From Candidatus Udaeobacter sp. (GTDB taxonomy: Bacteria; Verrucomicrobiota; Verrucomicrobiia; Chthoniobacterales; UBA10450), in the NCBI GenBank assembly GCA_013372845.1, contig JAALOD010000001.1:24109-58583 (forward strand): a stretch of 34,475 nt of DNA, in the 5' to 3' direction. This document shows, piece by piece, positions 17,164 through 25,613 of the stretch. Positions within the stretch are counted from its first letter, which is position 1, and every line of letters starts with the position of its first letter. Both the position numbers and the translations under genes were made by a program. The notes below the pieces were generated by a model. That model saw only the letters and a program-made list of their open reading frames with translations. It had not been told where the DNA came from and did no database searches.

Positions 17164-17775
17164 ATGTCTGCCAACGATCGTGGTAACAAAGGGAGATCGG
17201 AAGACGACGCCGATGACGTGCGCCTCATGCGGCTTATCGGCCGAGGCGAGACCATTGCGCTCGAGGAGCTGATCGAGAAACACCAAGCTTTGGTGGCGGG
17301 CACGGTGGCACGAATGCTGGGCAGCAATTCCGACGTGGAAGACATCGCACAGCAGGTCTTCATTCGAGTGTGGAAAAGCGCGCGTCGCTACGTCCCACGG
17401 GCAAAATTCACGACCTGGCTGTTAAAAATTACGCGCAATCTGGTTTTTAACGAACTGCGCCGCGCAAAGCGTCACGCGCATGTTCCCCTTCAACCGGAAA
17501 CAGGCACAGAAGATCCACCGCTGAAGGATGAGGCGCAGTCCCCTCCGGATGCTTCCCTACTGGAAGTGGAACTTCAGCGAAAAATTGAGGAGGCGATATT
17601 GCAGCTTCCCGAGGCCCAGCGAATGGCACTGGTGCTGCGGAGATACGAGCAGCTTAGCTATGACCAGATTGCCGAGGTTCTCGATCTCTCGGTTCCCGCT
17701 GTGAAAAGCGTTCTCTTTCGTGCCCGCACCGAACTGCGCTCTCGGCTGAGCAAGTATCTGGGCGGGCCCGCGTGA
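17164..17775 (+). CDS. RNA polymerase ECF sigma factor
   Basis: A 203-aa ECF sigma factor. Region 2 is LEELIEKHQALVAGTVARMLGSNSDVEDIAQQVFIRVW, with FTTWLLKITRNLVFNELRR for -10 recognition. Region 4 is LQLPEAQRMALVLRRYEQLSYDQIAEVLDLSVPAVKSVLFRARTEL. Start ATG 17164 (MSANDRGNKG) is preferred; an in-frame ATG at 17077 adds 29 residues that look like leader DNA. No anti-sigma gene is adjacent: the next gene downstream is on the other strand. It is divergent from mqnE. Confidence 0.88.
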   Translation: MSANDRGNKGRSEDDADDVRLMRLIGRGETIALEELIEKHQALVAGTVARMLGSNSDVEDIAQQVFIRVWKSARRYVPRAKFTTWLLKITRNLVFNELRRAKRHAHVPLQPETGTEDPPLKDEAQSPPDASLLEVELQRKIEEAILQLPEAQRMALVLRRYEQLSYDQIAEVLDLSVPAVKSVLFRARTELRSRLSKYLGGPA

Positions 17776-17860
17776 TTCGTTAAATCGTTAAATCGCCTTC
17801 GCGCGTTAATGCGTGATGGATGATCCGGCTTCCGAATTACGAATCTCGAATTACCATTGG
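17771..17860. repeat. AT-rich wordy spacer, GATTCGTTAAATCG type
   Basis: It begins with CGTGATTCGTTAAATCGTTA (17771-17790), a 20-base word found again at 27073-27092. Further on come CGAATTACGAATCTCGAATTA-like words. It lies between converging genes. Confidence 0.6.
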
Positions 17861-17870
17861 CGCTCCTTCG

Positions 17871-18284
17871 TTAGCGCTCGATCACGCGGCCGCGAACACG
17901 CTTGATCTGGCTATGATGCGTAAGCACGTGAACACGTCCATCGCTGCCACGAAAGAACGCGCTCAGCAGCCAGCTGACAATCGAGATGATGATCGCGCCA
18001 AAAAATGCGCGCCAGAAACCTGGAACCTCAAAACATGGCATGATCTCGCCGACGAATTTCAACATCAGCGCGTTAATAATTAAGATGAAAAGCCCTAGCG
18101 TAACGAGAATCAATGGCAGACTCAGCAGCAAAAGCACGGGGCGAATAAACGCGTTGATGATACCGAGCAGGAGCGATGCGCCCAGCAGACAACCGAGGCG
18201 GTCACCATAATTGATTCCAACGATCGGCGCAGCCACAAACACAGCGATTGTGGTCACGATCCAGCGGAAAATAAAATGTCTCAT
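17871..18284 (-). CDS. Phage-holin-family (4-TMS) membrane protein
   Basis: A 137-aa integral membrane protein with four hydrophobic segments: FRWIVTTIAVFVAAPIVG, LGASLLLGIINAFI, PVLLLLSLPLILVTLGLFILIINALML and FWRAFFGAIIISIVSWLL. This pattern (NAFIRPVL...LILVTLGLFILIINALML) is that of the widespread bacterial 'holin family' or DUF360-type proteins, most of which are chromosomal and not linked to phage. No phage genes are nearby. The cellular role is unknown. The last residues are basic (KRVRGRVIER). Confidence 0.85.
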   Translation of the reverse strand: MRHFIFRWIVTTIAVFVAAPIVGINYGDRLGCLLGASLLLGIINAFIRPVLLLLSLPLILVTLGLFILIINALMLKFVGEIMPCFEVPGFWRAFFGAIIISIVSWLLSAFFRGSDGRVHVLTHHSQIKRVRGRVIER

Positions 18285-18390
18285 GCGCGTGACTTTTCTA
18301 AATCTACTCCTCGATCAAAGAAGCGCGAGAAAGCACTTGCCAACCGGCCGATGAACGATAAACGAATTAAAACCATCAACGATAAAATCT

Positions 18391-18723
18391 GTGCCGAAAA
18401 AAAAGAAAACTGTCCAAGATAAAAGTGAGACGTCGCCGGAAACGGGCGGGTCCTTCAAAGTAAAAACCGGCAAAAGCACTCGCGCGCGCGGTGCGACTGC
18501 GAGTCGAAAACCAAGCAAGACCGCGGCCGGTAAAAGCACAACCGCAGCAAAAGCTTCAATGCCACTCCAGGCGGCGGGAATCCCGGAGCCACCGGACGAA
18601 GCGGTTCGTCTCCGAGCCTACTTTATCTCCGAGCGTCGGCGCCGATTTGCCTTGCCGGGTGATTCTGAGTCCGATTGGCTGGAAGCGAAACGACAACTGC
18701 TCTCGGAGATCGGTCGTCGCTAA
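18391..18723 (+). CDS. DUF2934 domain protein with Lys/Ala-rich head
   Basis: A 110-aa protein starting at GTG 18391. Residues 1-60 are low-complexity and basic (Lys, Thr, Ser, Ala). The C-terminal 45 residues, RLRAYFISERRRRFALPGDSESDWLEAKRQLLSEI, match the DUF2934 domain, whose function is unknown. The basic head might bind nucleic acid (inference). It is followed by a small helical gene 37 bases downstream, probably in the same transcript. Confidence 0.75.
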   Translation: MPKKKKTVQDKSETSPETGGSFKVKTGKSTRARGATASRKPSKTAAGKSTTAAKASMPLQAAGIPEPPDEAVRLRAYFISERRRRFALPGDSESDWLEAKRQLLSEIGRR

Positions 18724-18760
18724 GGTCAAAACGAATGACCGCGAATCGCCGTTTAATAAA

Positions 18761-18991
18761 ATGGAAAACGCGCTCGTCGATTTAGCGCAGGCTCTACGAG
18801 AACGCCTTGCGGCGATTCGCGACGAGCAAAGCCGCGACGATGAAGCAAAGCACATCGCGCGATTGCGCAGCGTCTCGGAGAAAATCGACAGGTTACAGGC
18901 AGCGCTTCCGCAGCCCGTCGATCCACGATTGGCGCATTATCTCCAGCGAAGGAGTTACGACAAAGCCCTTGAGTTCTTGGAATCGCTGTAG
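18761..18991 (+). CDS. Small helical hypothetical protein
   Basis: A 76-aa product starting at ATG 18761, all helix-forming: ALVDLAQALRERLAAIRDEQSRDDEAKHIARLRSVSEKIDRLQAALP, likely a coiled coil or helical hairpin, then PRLAHYLQRRSYDKALEFLESL. No family was recognised. The stop TAG is the TAG of the TGTAG flank of the next palindromic repeat, so the repeat may have set the present C-terminus. It is co-directional with the DUF2934 gene. Confidence 0.55.
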   Translation: MENALVDLAQALRERLAAIRDEQSRDDEAKHIARLRSVSEKIDRLQAALPQPVDPRLAHYLQRRSYDKALEFLESL

Positions 18992-19010
18992 CGGCGGTCT
19001 ATGACCGCCG
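18992..19010. repeat. Small palindrome with 3-base loop
   Basis: Perfect 8-bp arms (CGGCGGTC) around the loop TAT, preceded by CTGTAG. It is the first of three such palindromes within 140 bases. Confidence 0.8.
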
Positions 19011-19030
19011 TCTGCCGCTCAGACGGTTTT
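19008..19030 (+). terminator. Rho-independent-terminator-like hairpin
   Basis: CCGTCTG, loop CCGCT, CAGACGG, followed by TTTT, 17 bases after the stop at 18991. It overlaps the end of the preceding palindrome. It would end the DUF2934 transcript. Confidence 0.5.
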
Positions 19031-19073
19031 AGCGAAGGGGCTACGTTCAGCCTTTAATTGGGACGCTGTAGTG

Positions 19074-19090
19074 GCAGGCGTGTCGCCTGC
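19074..19090. repeat. Small palindrome with 3-base loop
   Basis: Perfect 7-bp arms (GCAGGCG) around TGT, preceded by CTGTAGTG. Its flank and arm match the copy inside the coiled-coil gene at 31808-31824. Confidence 0.75.
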
Positions 19091-19103
19091 GACGGAGCGC
19101 TTT

Positions 19104-19424
19104 CTAGTTGTAGCCGGCGTCGCTGATGCCGCTGCTCAATGAAAATTTGGGTGGAGAATCAACAGGAGAAGAAAAAAACAGCCCGAGCAGAGCCACGGGA
19201 ATCGCCACTCCCAGGAGAAGAACAATCGCAACAACCTGCTGCCCGATCGAACGCAACCAAACGCTGCCTCCTACGACAGCTGGCAAAGCGGCCAGGATCG
19301 CCAGCCAGGGCAAAATGTTGACTGATCCCACCCTGCCACCAGCAGCCAGGGAAAAAAAGAAATAGAGCGCAACCGCCGCAATAACAGCATCGATAGCCCA
19401 GAGGAACCAGAACCAAAACTTCAC
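19104..19424 (-). CDS. Hypothetical membrane protein
   Basis: About 106 aa from GTG 19424, which has AGG a few bases upstream; a TTG at 19502 would give 132 aa. Three hydrophobic segments are visible: KFWFWFLWAIDAVIAAVALYFFF, ILPWLAILAALPAVVGGSVW and VVAIVLLLGVAIPVALLGLFF. No family was recognised. The last nine residues (SGISDAGYN) are encoded by a palindromic repeat (19116-19130), so the C-terminus is repeat-derived. Confidence 0.55.
   Translation of the reverse strand: MKFWFWFLWAIDAVIAAVALYFFFSLAAGGRVGSVNILPWLAILAALPAVVGGSVWLRSIGQQVVAIVLLLGVAIPVALLGLFFSSPVDSPPKFSLSSGISDAGYN
19116..19130. repeat. Small palindrome with 3-base loop, end of membrane-protein gene
   Basis: GGCGTC, loop GCT, GATGCC (one wobble), preceded by GTTGTAGCC. 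It encodes the tail of the gene at 19104-19424. Confidence 0.65.
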
Positions 19425-19544
19425 AAGACCTAACGAGATGGAGCTGAGCCACCGCTGGTGGGGGCGAGCGTGGCAAACATCGAGGACCGTTTCACTAATC
19501 AAATGTGGAATTCACATCAGCCAACGGTTGGCTTCAGCGATTGG

Positions 19545-19931
19545 TTAAGTGACTGGCTGCCCATAGTCACTGACTTGGCGAAATGTGCTTCTGATGGCGT
19601 CGAGCACGGACGAATCATCAGAGCGCACAAGATAGTAGCTGCTGTCCACCGCGTCGATGACAACCCATGGTTCTGCTGAGCCAGACTCGAAGCCACTGAA
19701 GACGCCATCGATAACCTGTGTGACGTCCTCGGCAAGCTCGCGCAACCGCTGGCCTGAAACAGTCGTTGTGTCATCAAAGCTTTCAAGCTCTGCCGCGGAT
19801 TTGTCGCCCCTGGCCCATACGTCTCGAACACGCCACTGAGAATTTGCCCAAGGGCCGCAAGAACGTGCCGGAGATCTACGGCCAGAAACGCGAATGTCCG
19901 AATGCATATCGTCAAGCAGCAGCGTTTTCAT
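19545..19931 (-). CDS. Hypothetical protein, possibly frame-damaged
   Basis: The frame from ATG 19931 gives 128 aa. Its C-terminal part reads like a real soluble domain (LRELAEDVTQVIDGVFSGF, EPWVVIDAVDSSYYLVRSDDSSVLDAIRSTF). Residues 15-40 (GRRSPARSCGPWANSQWRV) look less natural. In an alternative frame the same DNA reads FLAVDLRHVLAALGQILSGV, so one or two indels are possible. It sits just downstream of rpsD, where rpoA is usually found, but has no similarity to the RNA polymerase alpha subunit that I can see. No family was recognised. Confidence 0.4.
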   Translation of the reverse strand: MKTLLLDDMHSDIRVSGRRSPARSCGPWANSQWRVRDVWARGDKSAAELESFDDTTTVSGQRLRELAEDVTQVIDGVFSGFESGSAEPWVVIDAVDSSYYLVRSDDSSVLDAIRSTFRQVSDYGQPVT

Positions 19932-19992
19932 CGCGCGTGATTTCTCACCTAACTACGATTCGACGAAATTTTGGTTTCGTCCATTTCGGCTT

Positions 19993-20016
19993 TTATCCAG
20001 TGAACGCTCTGGATAA
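19993..20016. terminator. Perfect hairpin downstream of rpsD
   Basis: TTATCCAG, 8-base loop, CTGGATAA, 25 bases after the rpsD stop. Only a short A/T run follows, so it is a weak terminator candidate for the end of the ribosomal operon. Confidence 0.4.
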
Positions 20017-20040
20017 AGGAATGCATCGCGTGGATGCTTA

Positions 20041-20650
20041 TTACCGCGAATACAGTTCGACGATGAGCTGTTCGTTAACGATTGGCTGTATCTCTTCCCG
20101 AGATGGGATGCGCGCAACCTTGCCGCTGAGTGCATCGCGATCGACCGTTAACCAGTCGGGCACTGGAACAATTTGTGTAAGATCAAGATTACGCAGCACC
20201 AGCTGACGCGATTTTGGTTTATCTTTGATCGTGATTTCGTCTCCAGCTTTCACATTGTAGGAAGCGACATTCACGCCGCGCCCGTTCACGAGCACGTGGC
20301 CATGTGACACAAGCTGGCGAGCAGCGTTGCGCGTGTTGGCGAGGCCAAGCCGGTAAACGACATTATCCAGTCGCGTCTCCAGTAGCTGGAGAAGTGTTTC
20401 GCCTGTCACGCCGCGCTTGCGCAGCGCGCTCTCGAAGATACGCCGGAACTGCCGTTCGAGAAGCCCATACTGATAGCGCAGCTTCTGTTTTTCGCCGAGC
20501 GCAATCGCATACTCTGATTGTTTGCGCCGGGAACCTCTCGGCCATGCATGCCGGGCGGATAATTCTTTCGCTCCAAAGCCTTGGAGGAGCCGAAAATCGG
20601 CACACCGTAACGCCGGCTCACTCTCGTTTTGGTCCTGTATATCTGCCCAT
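20041..20650 (-). CDS. rpsD: 30S ribosomal protein S4, frame broken by two indels
   Basis: S4 nucleates 30S assembly by binding 16S rRNA. Reading begins at MGRYTGPK. One A must be restored at the TTTT run (plus strand 20627-20630) to continue as TRVSRRYGVPIFGSSKALERKN. Another base is missing near 20535-20541, after GMHGR, to continue as GSRRKQSEYAIALGEKQKLRYQYGLLERQFRRIFESALRKRG. The rest (VTGETLLQLLETRLDNVVYRLG, the S4 RNA-binding fold, to the stop) is intact. The repaired length is 203 aa, normal for S4. As it stands no single frame encodes the protein. Confidence 0.88.
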
Positions 20651-20673
20651 AGGATGCGTTGAAGAGTTAAGCG

Positions 20674-21283
20674 TTAGACGCGGCGTTGTTTTGGCGGGCG
20701 ACAACCGTTGTGCGGCACAGGAGTAACGTCGCGGATCACAGTGAGATCGAGCCCGATCGCCTGTAACGCGCGGACTGCGGATTCACGTCCTGCACCCGGT
20801 CCCTTTACCAAGACTTCCACTTCCTTAAGTCCGTGGCCCATCGCCTGGCGGGAGGCATCCTGCGCAACCATCTGCGCCGCGTAGGCAGCGTACTTTACGT
20901 GACCCTTTAAAGCCAACTTTGCCAGCACTCGACCACCCAATCACGTTGCCTTTCATGTCAGTGATCGTCACGATCGTGTTGTTGAAAGTCGAAAGCACAT
21001 GGGCAATTCCCGAGTGAACGTTTTTGCTACCTTTGGCTTTGACGATCTTTGGCTTCTCGATGTTATCAGCAGAAAGCGAAAGATTCTCTGAGGCTGCTGG
21101 CGCGGCGGCGGCTGGCTGTTCCTTTTTGCTTGGTTGCCTTTTTGCAGGCTTGGCCGGCACCTCTGCCTTTGAAGCTGCAGCCGCCTCGCCTTCGCGGGAA
21201 TCCTTCGGAGCCGGCACTGATTTGGGCTCGCTCGCTTTCGGTTCTTCCGGGTTTGGACCGGTTGGATTCTCTGGGTCAGCCAT
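20674..21283 (-). CDS. rpsK: 30S ribosomal protein S11 with long N-terminal extension, frame broken once
   Basis: Two frames together encode S11. From ATG 21283, about 85 residues rich in Ala, Pro, Lys and Glu precede the core ([45 protein letters not shown]). The frame then changes near 20894-20905 and continues as [44 protein letters not shown] to [11 protein letters not shown]. One extra base (or two missing) explains the shift. S11 is usually about 130 aa; the N-terminal extension is real in this frame but unusual. It lies 16 bases downstream of rpsM. Confidence 0.88.
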
Positions 21284-21299
21284 AATTCTAATGAGTCAT

Positions 21300-21694
21300 T
21301 TAAACTTTGCCGGCTTTAGCTTCCGGATTGCGGACAACGCCGACGGTCTTCCGCGGTCCCTTCCGCGTCCGGGCATTTGTCGAAGTGCGCTGTCCACGCA
21401 CGGGTAAGCCCTTGCGATGCCGGATGCCGCGATAAGAGTTGATTGCCTGCAGACGTTTCAAGTTACCCTGGATCTCGCGACGCAGATCGCCTTCGATCTT
21501 GATCTTGTTGTTCGTGATCGCGTGAATGATTTCGTTCAATTGCTGCGGCGTAAGGTTTTTGCTCGCAAGTTTGGATCGATATTGGTCTGCTCCAGAATGC
21601 GCCTGGCTGTGGCAAAGCCGATGCCGTAGATATAAGTGAGCGACGCCTCAATGCGCTTTTCTGCCGGAATTTCGACTCCTAGTAATCTGGGCAT
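21300..21694 (-). CDS. rpsM: 30S ribosomal protein S13, frame broken once
   Basis: S13 sits in the 30S head and contacts the P-site tRNA and the 50S subunit. From ATG 21694: [46 protein letters not shown]. One A is missing from the run at plus-strand 21556-21560. Restoring it gives [16 protein letters not shown] and joins the intact remainder ([43 protein letters not shown]). The repaired length is 131 aa, slightly longer than usual because of a C-terminal tail. Confidence 0.9.
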
Positions 21695-21737
21695 GGCAAG
21701 TAGTTAAAATAGTTAAAGGTTACGAAGTTAAAATCGC

Positions 21738-21851
21738 TCATCCCTGGCGCTGCTTATGGCGCGGGTTTTTGCAGATCACGCGCACCACGTTCTTGCGCTT
21801 CACGATCCTGCAACTGGCACAAAGCCTTTTTACTGATGGTCGTACTTTCAT
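21738..21851 (-). CDS. rpmJ: 50S ribosomal protein L36
   Basis: A 37-aa protein: [14 protein letters not shown], then [23 protein letters not shown]. The zinc-ribbon ligands C-x2-C, C and H are all present, the C+ form of L36. It is intact although it lies within the indel-rich stretch; its short length makes that unsurprising. Order infA-rpmJ-rpsM is the usual one. Confidence 0.95.
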   Translation of the reverse strand: MKVRPSVKRLCASCRIVKRKNVVRVICKNPRHKQRQG

Positions 21852-21867
21852 AATCCGCGAAATGGAA

Positions 21868-21889
21868 AACGCGGAGCCGGCTCCGCGTT
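21868..21889. promoter_or_regulatory. Perfect 22-base palindrome between infA and rpmJ
   Basis: Arms of 11 bp (AACGCGGAGCC and its complement) meet with no spacer. It starts one base after the infA stop on the transcript and ends 16 bases before the rpmJ start. It could be a processing or attenuation hairpin or a further repeat element. Confidence 0.6.
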
Positions 21890-21890
21890 G

Positions 21891-22110
21891 TCATCTTTGG
21901 CGATACGTAATTCGCCCTTTCGACAAATCGTAGGGTGAAATCTGTAGCATAACTTTGTCTCCTGGCAAGATCCGAATGAAGTGGAGCCGCATTTTCCCAG
22001 AAATATGCGCCAGAACACGATGGCCATTAGCCAGTTCTACGCGAAACATGGTGTTTCGGCAGCAGTTCGACGACTGTGCCTTCTACTTCAATTGCGTCCT
22101 TGCGCGCCAT
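21891..22110 (-). CDS. infA: Translation initiation factor IF-1, frame broken once
   Basis: IF-1 occupies the ribosomal A site during initiation. [18 protein letters not shown] is followed in another frame by [23 protein letters not shown], then [31 protein letters not shown]. Removing one A from the run at plus-strand 22054-22056 joins them exactly to 72 aa, the normal IF-1 length. This gene gives the cleanest evidence that the local indels are base-call errors. Its start overlaps the end of map. Confidence 0.9.
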
Positions 22111-22857
22111 GTCAGAATTTCTGGATCGTCCTTCGTGATCAGAACCGTGTGCTCGAAATGCGCTGAGAGGCATCCCATCGGCCGTGCGCACCGTCCACCC
22201 ATCGTCGAGCAATCTTACATCGGAAGTGCCGATGTTAATCATCGGCTCAATCGCTAGCGTCATCCCAGCTTTCAACTTCGACCGCTGCCGCGTTTCCCGT
22301 AATTAGGAATCTGTGGCTCCTCATGCATTTTTCGTCCAACCCCGTGTCCAACGAATTCACGTCGACAGAGAAAACCAAAGCGGCGCGCTTCATCCTCAAT
22401 TTCAGCGCAGATGTCGCCGACGCGCCTGGCTTCGCGCGCGCGCTAATAGCGCGGGCCAACGCATTTTCCGTCACGCGCAGCAACTGGTCGGGCATGTTCG
22501 TCAATGATTCCCACCGGCACAGTAGTCGCGTTGTCCCCTACCCAACCATCCCGAACGATTCCAATATCCAGTTTTACAATGTCGCCATATTGAATCCGCC
22601 GTTGGCTGCCGATGCCGTGCACCACTTCGTCATTGAGCGAAATGCAAATGTTTCGGAAATACGCGGTGCCCGAGGCGATAGCCGAGAAATGCGCTTTTCA
22701 CATGCGCATCGCTCATGAAATCTGCTGCCGCTTCATCGACTTCTTTTGTTGTAATGCCGGGACGCACCAGGTCGCTAACACGGTCGAGAATATCGCTCGC
22801 GGTGCGGCATGCCTGCCGCATCTTCTCGATTTCCTTAGCGCTCTTAATCGGAATCAT
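22083..22857 (-). CDS. map: Methionine aminopeptidase (type I), frame broken by five indels
   Basis: Removes N-terminal Met from nascent chains using two metal ions. Blocks found in successive frames: [35 protein letters not shown] (His), VKLDIG and [12 protein letters not shown] (Asp ligands), [21 protein letters not shown] (His ligand), [12 protein letters not shown] (Glu ligand) and [17 protein letters not shown] (Glu ligand). Shifts lie near plus-strand 22669 (extra base), 22487 (extra), 22421 (missing), 22277 (missing) and 22167 (extra). The repaired length is 257 aa, normal. It begins inside the adk stop (ATGA overlap) and ends 28 bases inside infA. Confidence 0.88.
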
Positions 22858-23502
22858 CGTTTGTCTTCAATCAACCGCGAGATATCGCTAAAGACTGCCT
22901 CGCGATCGCGGTTACCGTCGATCCGATGTAGTATCGACATTTTTCCATAAAAAGATGCCAGCGGCTCAGTCTTGGTGCGGAACTCTTGCAGGCGGGTCTG
23001 CAACACAGTTAGGTCATCGTCGCCGCGCCGCACTAGCGGACCGTCGCAATAGGGGCATACGGCACGTTCTGCGAACTGCGCGCTCGACGAGCTGGTCGTA
23101 AAGCCGCATTCGCCGCATTGGAGCCGGCCTGCGATGCGATCGCGCACGGTCTGTTCCGACACCTCGAGCCAAATCGCTAAATCCAAAGCGACGCAATCGC
23201 GCCAAAATCGAAGTCAAACTTTCGGCCTGCCGCAGCGTCCGGGAAAACCGTCGAATACGAACCGTGGCCGCCATGCAGGCGCAACCAGTCTTCGATTAGT
23301 TCAATGATGATTTTGTCGGAGACGAGCCCGCCGCTCTGCAGCACTTCGGCGGTCTTCTTTCCCAACGGCGTTCCGAGGTCTCTCTCACGGCGCAAGATTG
23401 CGCCCGGCGAAGTGACGGGAATCCCGAATTGGCGCGTAATCATTTCTGCCTGGGTCCTTTGCCGGAACCGGGCGCGCCGAGAAGAACAAGCCGCCTTTTC
23501 AC
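22854..23502 (-). CDS. adk: Adenylate kinase, frame broken by four indels
   Basis: Interconverts ATP + AMP and 2 ADP. The start is GTG 23502, immediately after the secY stop. P-loop RRLVLLGAPGSGKGTQAEM is reached once a base is restored near 23455. Then come FGIPVTSPGAILRRERDLGTPLG and GLVSDKIIIELIEDWL, followed by FDGFPRTLRQAESL, which needs bases restored near 23254 and 23241. An extra base near 23185 precedes LDLAIWLEVSEQTVRDRIAGR. The LID carries CGEC and CPYC, so it is the zinc-binding type. The repaired length is 216 aa, normal. The stop overlaps the map start. Confidence 0.88.
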
Positions 23503-24991
23503 CTATCGCCCGTAGAGGAAAATGGCGACGCCAGCAATTACAAGCACGGCGATCCCCACGCAACCATTGGCGTGCCGCTCGCTGCCGCGTCGCCGCGACT
23601 GTAGGTAGCGCGATCAAAGGACCGCCCTCGAATGCGACCCTTGCGCAAGAAACCGTCGTAATGCCGCTGAATAAGTGTGTCTCCACCTGGCGCATGGTAT
23701 CGAGCATGACGCCCACAATGATCAACAAACTTGTGCCGCCAAAAATTGCGCCGTGATAATGGGCACATTCAATCCCTGGCTGAGAAGAGTTGGCAATACC
23801 GCTATCAGCGTCAGGAAAATCGCACCGGCAAACGTCAGTCGCGTCATTGTGAAATCAAGAAGAGTCAGCCGTCGGTTTTCCCGGTCGCACACCCGGGATG
23901 TAACCGCCGTATTTCTTCAGGTCATCTGCGATTTGAGTCGGTTGGAACTGCGTTGCGACCCAGAAATAACTGAAAAAGAAATCATCGCCGCGAGAGCGAC
24001 GTAATGGGGCCAGCCGGTGGAAAGCGCGTTGGCGATGCGGTTGGCAATCGGGCTGTTCTTAAAGCCGTAGCTGACAATCGTCGCAGGAAAAAGGAGAAGA
24101 GCCCAGGCGAAGATGATCGGCATCACGCCGGCGTAATTCACTTTTAAAGGCATGTATTGCGTTTGGCCCCGCATTTTGCGGCAACTACGCGCTTGGCGTA
24201 CTGGACGGTAATTTTCCGCACGCCCTGCGTAATCGTGATCACCGCGGCGATTACGATGATCAAAAACAATACCAGCAAAACAAGGACCATCGGATTCACC
24301 TGGCTCGATCCGGTCTGCGCCGAGGGCACAAAAGTCTTCCACGCCTGCGCGAGCGCAGCGGGCAGCCGCGCAACAATCCCCACAGTAATGATCAGCGATA
24401 TCCGTTTCCAATGCCGCGCTCGGTAATTTGGTCGCCCAGCCACATCAATAGAAGCGTCCCAGTAGTCAGGGAAACCACAGTGACGATTCGAAACTTCCAG
24501 CCGAGATCATCCACCAGCGGAATCCGAGGTTCTTGATGGTGTCGATAATCCCCGGCAACATGGTGTGATACGATTCCGGGTGCTGGAACGACAGCGCCAG
24601 CAGCCTGGAAAACGCACAGCACTAGCGTCGCGTAGCGCGTCAACTGCATGATCTTTGCCGGCCTCCATCTGCGCGCGAGCCTGCCAAGTCGCGGGATTAC
24701 AGCAGTTAGCAACTGCATCATGATCGATGCGCTGATGTAAGGCATGATGCCCAGGGAGAAAACCGCGCAATTTTCCAGCGCGCCACCACTGAATAAGTTA
24801 AACAGCGCTGCAAGACCACCTCCGGTGCGTTGGCTAAGCGAGGTGCGAAACCACTCCTGCAACACAGCCTGGTTGACTCCGGGCGTTGTGATTGCCGCTC
24901 CTAGACGCACAATCACGATCACGGCCAGCGTAAACATAATGCGCCGGCGCAATTCGGGTATCTTGACCGTGTTGAGAAACGCCGAAACCAT
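23503..24991 (-). CDS. secY: Protein translocase subunit SecY, frame broken by about ten indels
   Basis: Channel subunit of the Sec translocon with about ten membrane helices. Recognisable segments in successive frames: [226 protein letters not shown] and [12 protein letters not shown]. Breaks lie near 24600, 24520, 24400, 24180, 23975, 23860, 23743, 23675 and 23556, with a compensated stretch near 24655-24676. Repaired, it is about 498 aa with an extra C-terminal membrane helix ([20 protein letters not shown]). Confidence 0.88.
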
Positions 24992-25023
24992 CCGCTAAAT
25001 GTGAAACATCATGTGCCGGGAAG

Positions 25024-25613
25024 CTAGCTCTCCCGCGATGCTTTCTTTTTCGCCTTGGCCGAGGTCTTCTTGGACGACTTTTTCTTCTGTGTTCTCTCTG
25101 ATGCAGCTTCGCCAGCTGGCTTCCCCGGCGACGCTTCAGATGCCGCGGCAGCATGAGGACGCTCTGCTTTCTCACGCAGCGTAATCGTGCCTCCCGCTTT
25201 TCGATTTTTCCCGGGCCGACGCGCTGACTTTATCGGCTTCAACCTTAAGGCCGTGCTTTAATTCTCCGTCACCAAGGATTTTGATACCCACGAAATCACC
25301 GCGGACGAGCTTCGACTCGCGCAGCAGTTCTTCGTTAACGGCAGTCCCGGCTTTAAATGCGTTGAGATCATCAAGGTTGACGATCGCGTACCGCTTGTGA
25401 AAGGCTGCGTTATTAAATCCCCGCTTTGGCAATCGCCGAATCAACGGCATCTGCCCGCCTTCGAACCCAAGGCGAATACTCCCACCTGAGCGCGCCTTTG
25501 TCCCTTATGACCCTTGCCACTGGTTTTTCCGTGACCGGAACTTTCACGCAACCCAGACGCTTCACGCGATGTCGCGAGCCGGGACGCGGTTGCAGATTAT
25601 GAAGACGCATCAT
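25024..25613 (-). CDS. rplO: 50S ribosomal protein L15, frame broken by four indels
   Basis: A late-assembly 23S rRNA-binding protein. From ATG 25613 (preceded by AAGGTGAG): [23 protein letters not shown] base restored near 25547 gives [16 protein letters not shown]. One near 25497 gives [15 protein letters not shown], which joins [30 protein letters not shown]. Two missing bases in the T-runs at 25205-25209 and 25199-25202 are needed to read [26 protein letters not shown]. The C-terminus adds about 40 residues rich in Ala, Lys and Ser. The repaired length is 197 aa. rpmD (L30), which often lies between rpsE and rplO, is absent. Confidence 0.88.

Noticed and set aside
17871-18284. Prophage remnant because of a holin-family gene
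   Set aside because: This family is mostly chromosomal, and no other phage gene is nearby.
18992-19130. Small RNA gene made of several hairpins
   Set aside because: The hairpins match the palindromic repeat family found elsewhere, and no separate promoter was seen.
19545-19931. Broken rpoA after rpsD
   Set aside because: No RNA polymerase alpha motif was seen in any frame and the region is too short.
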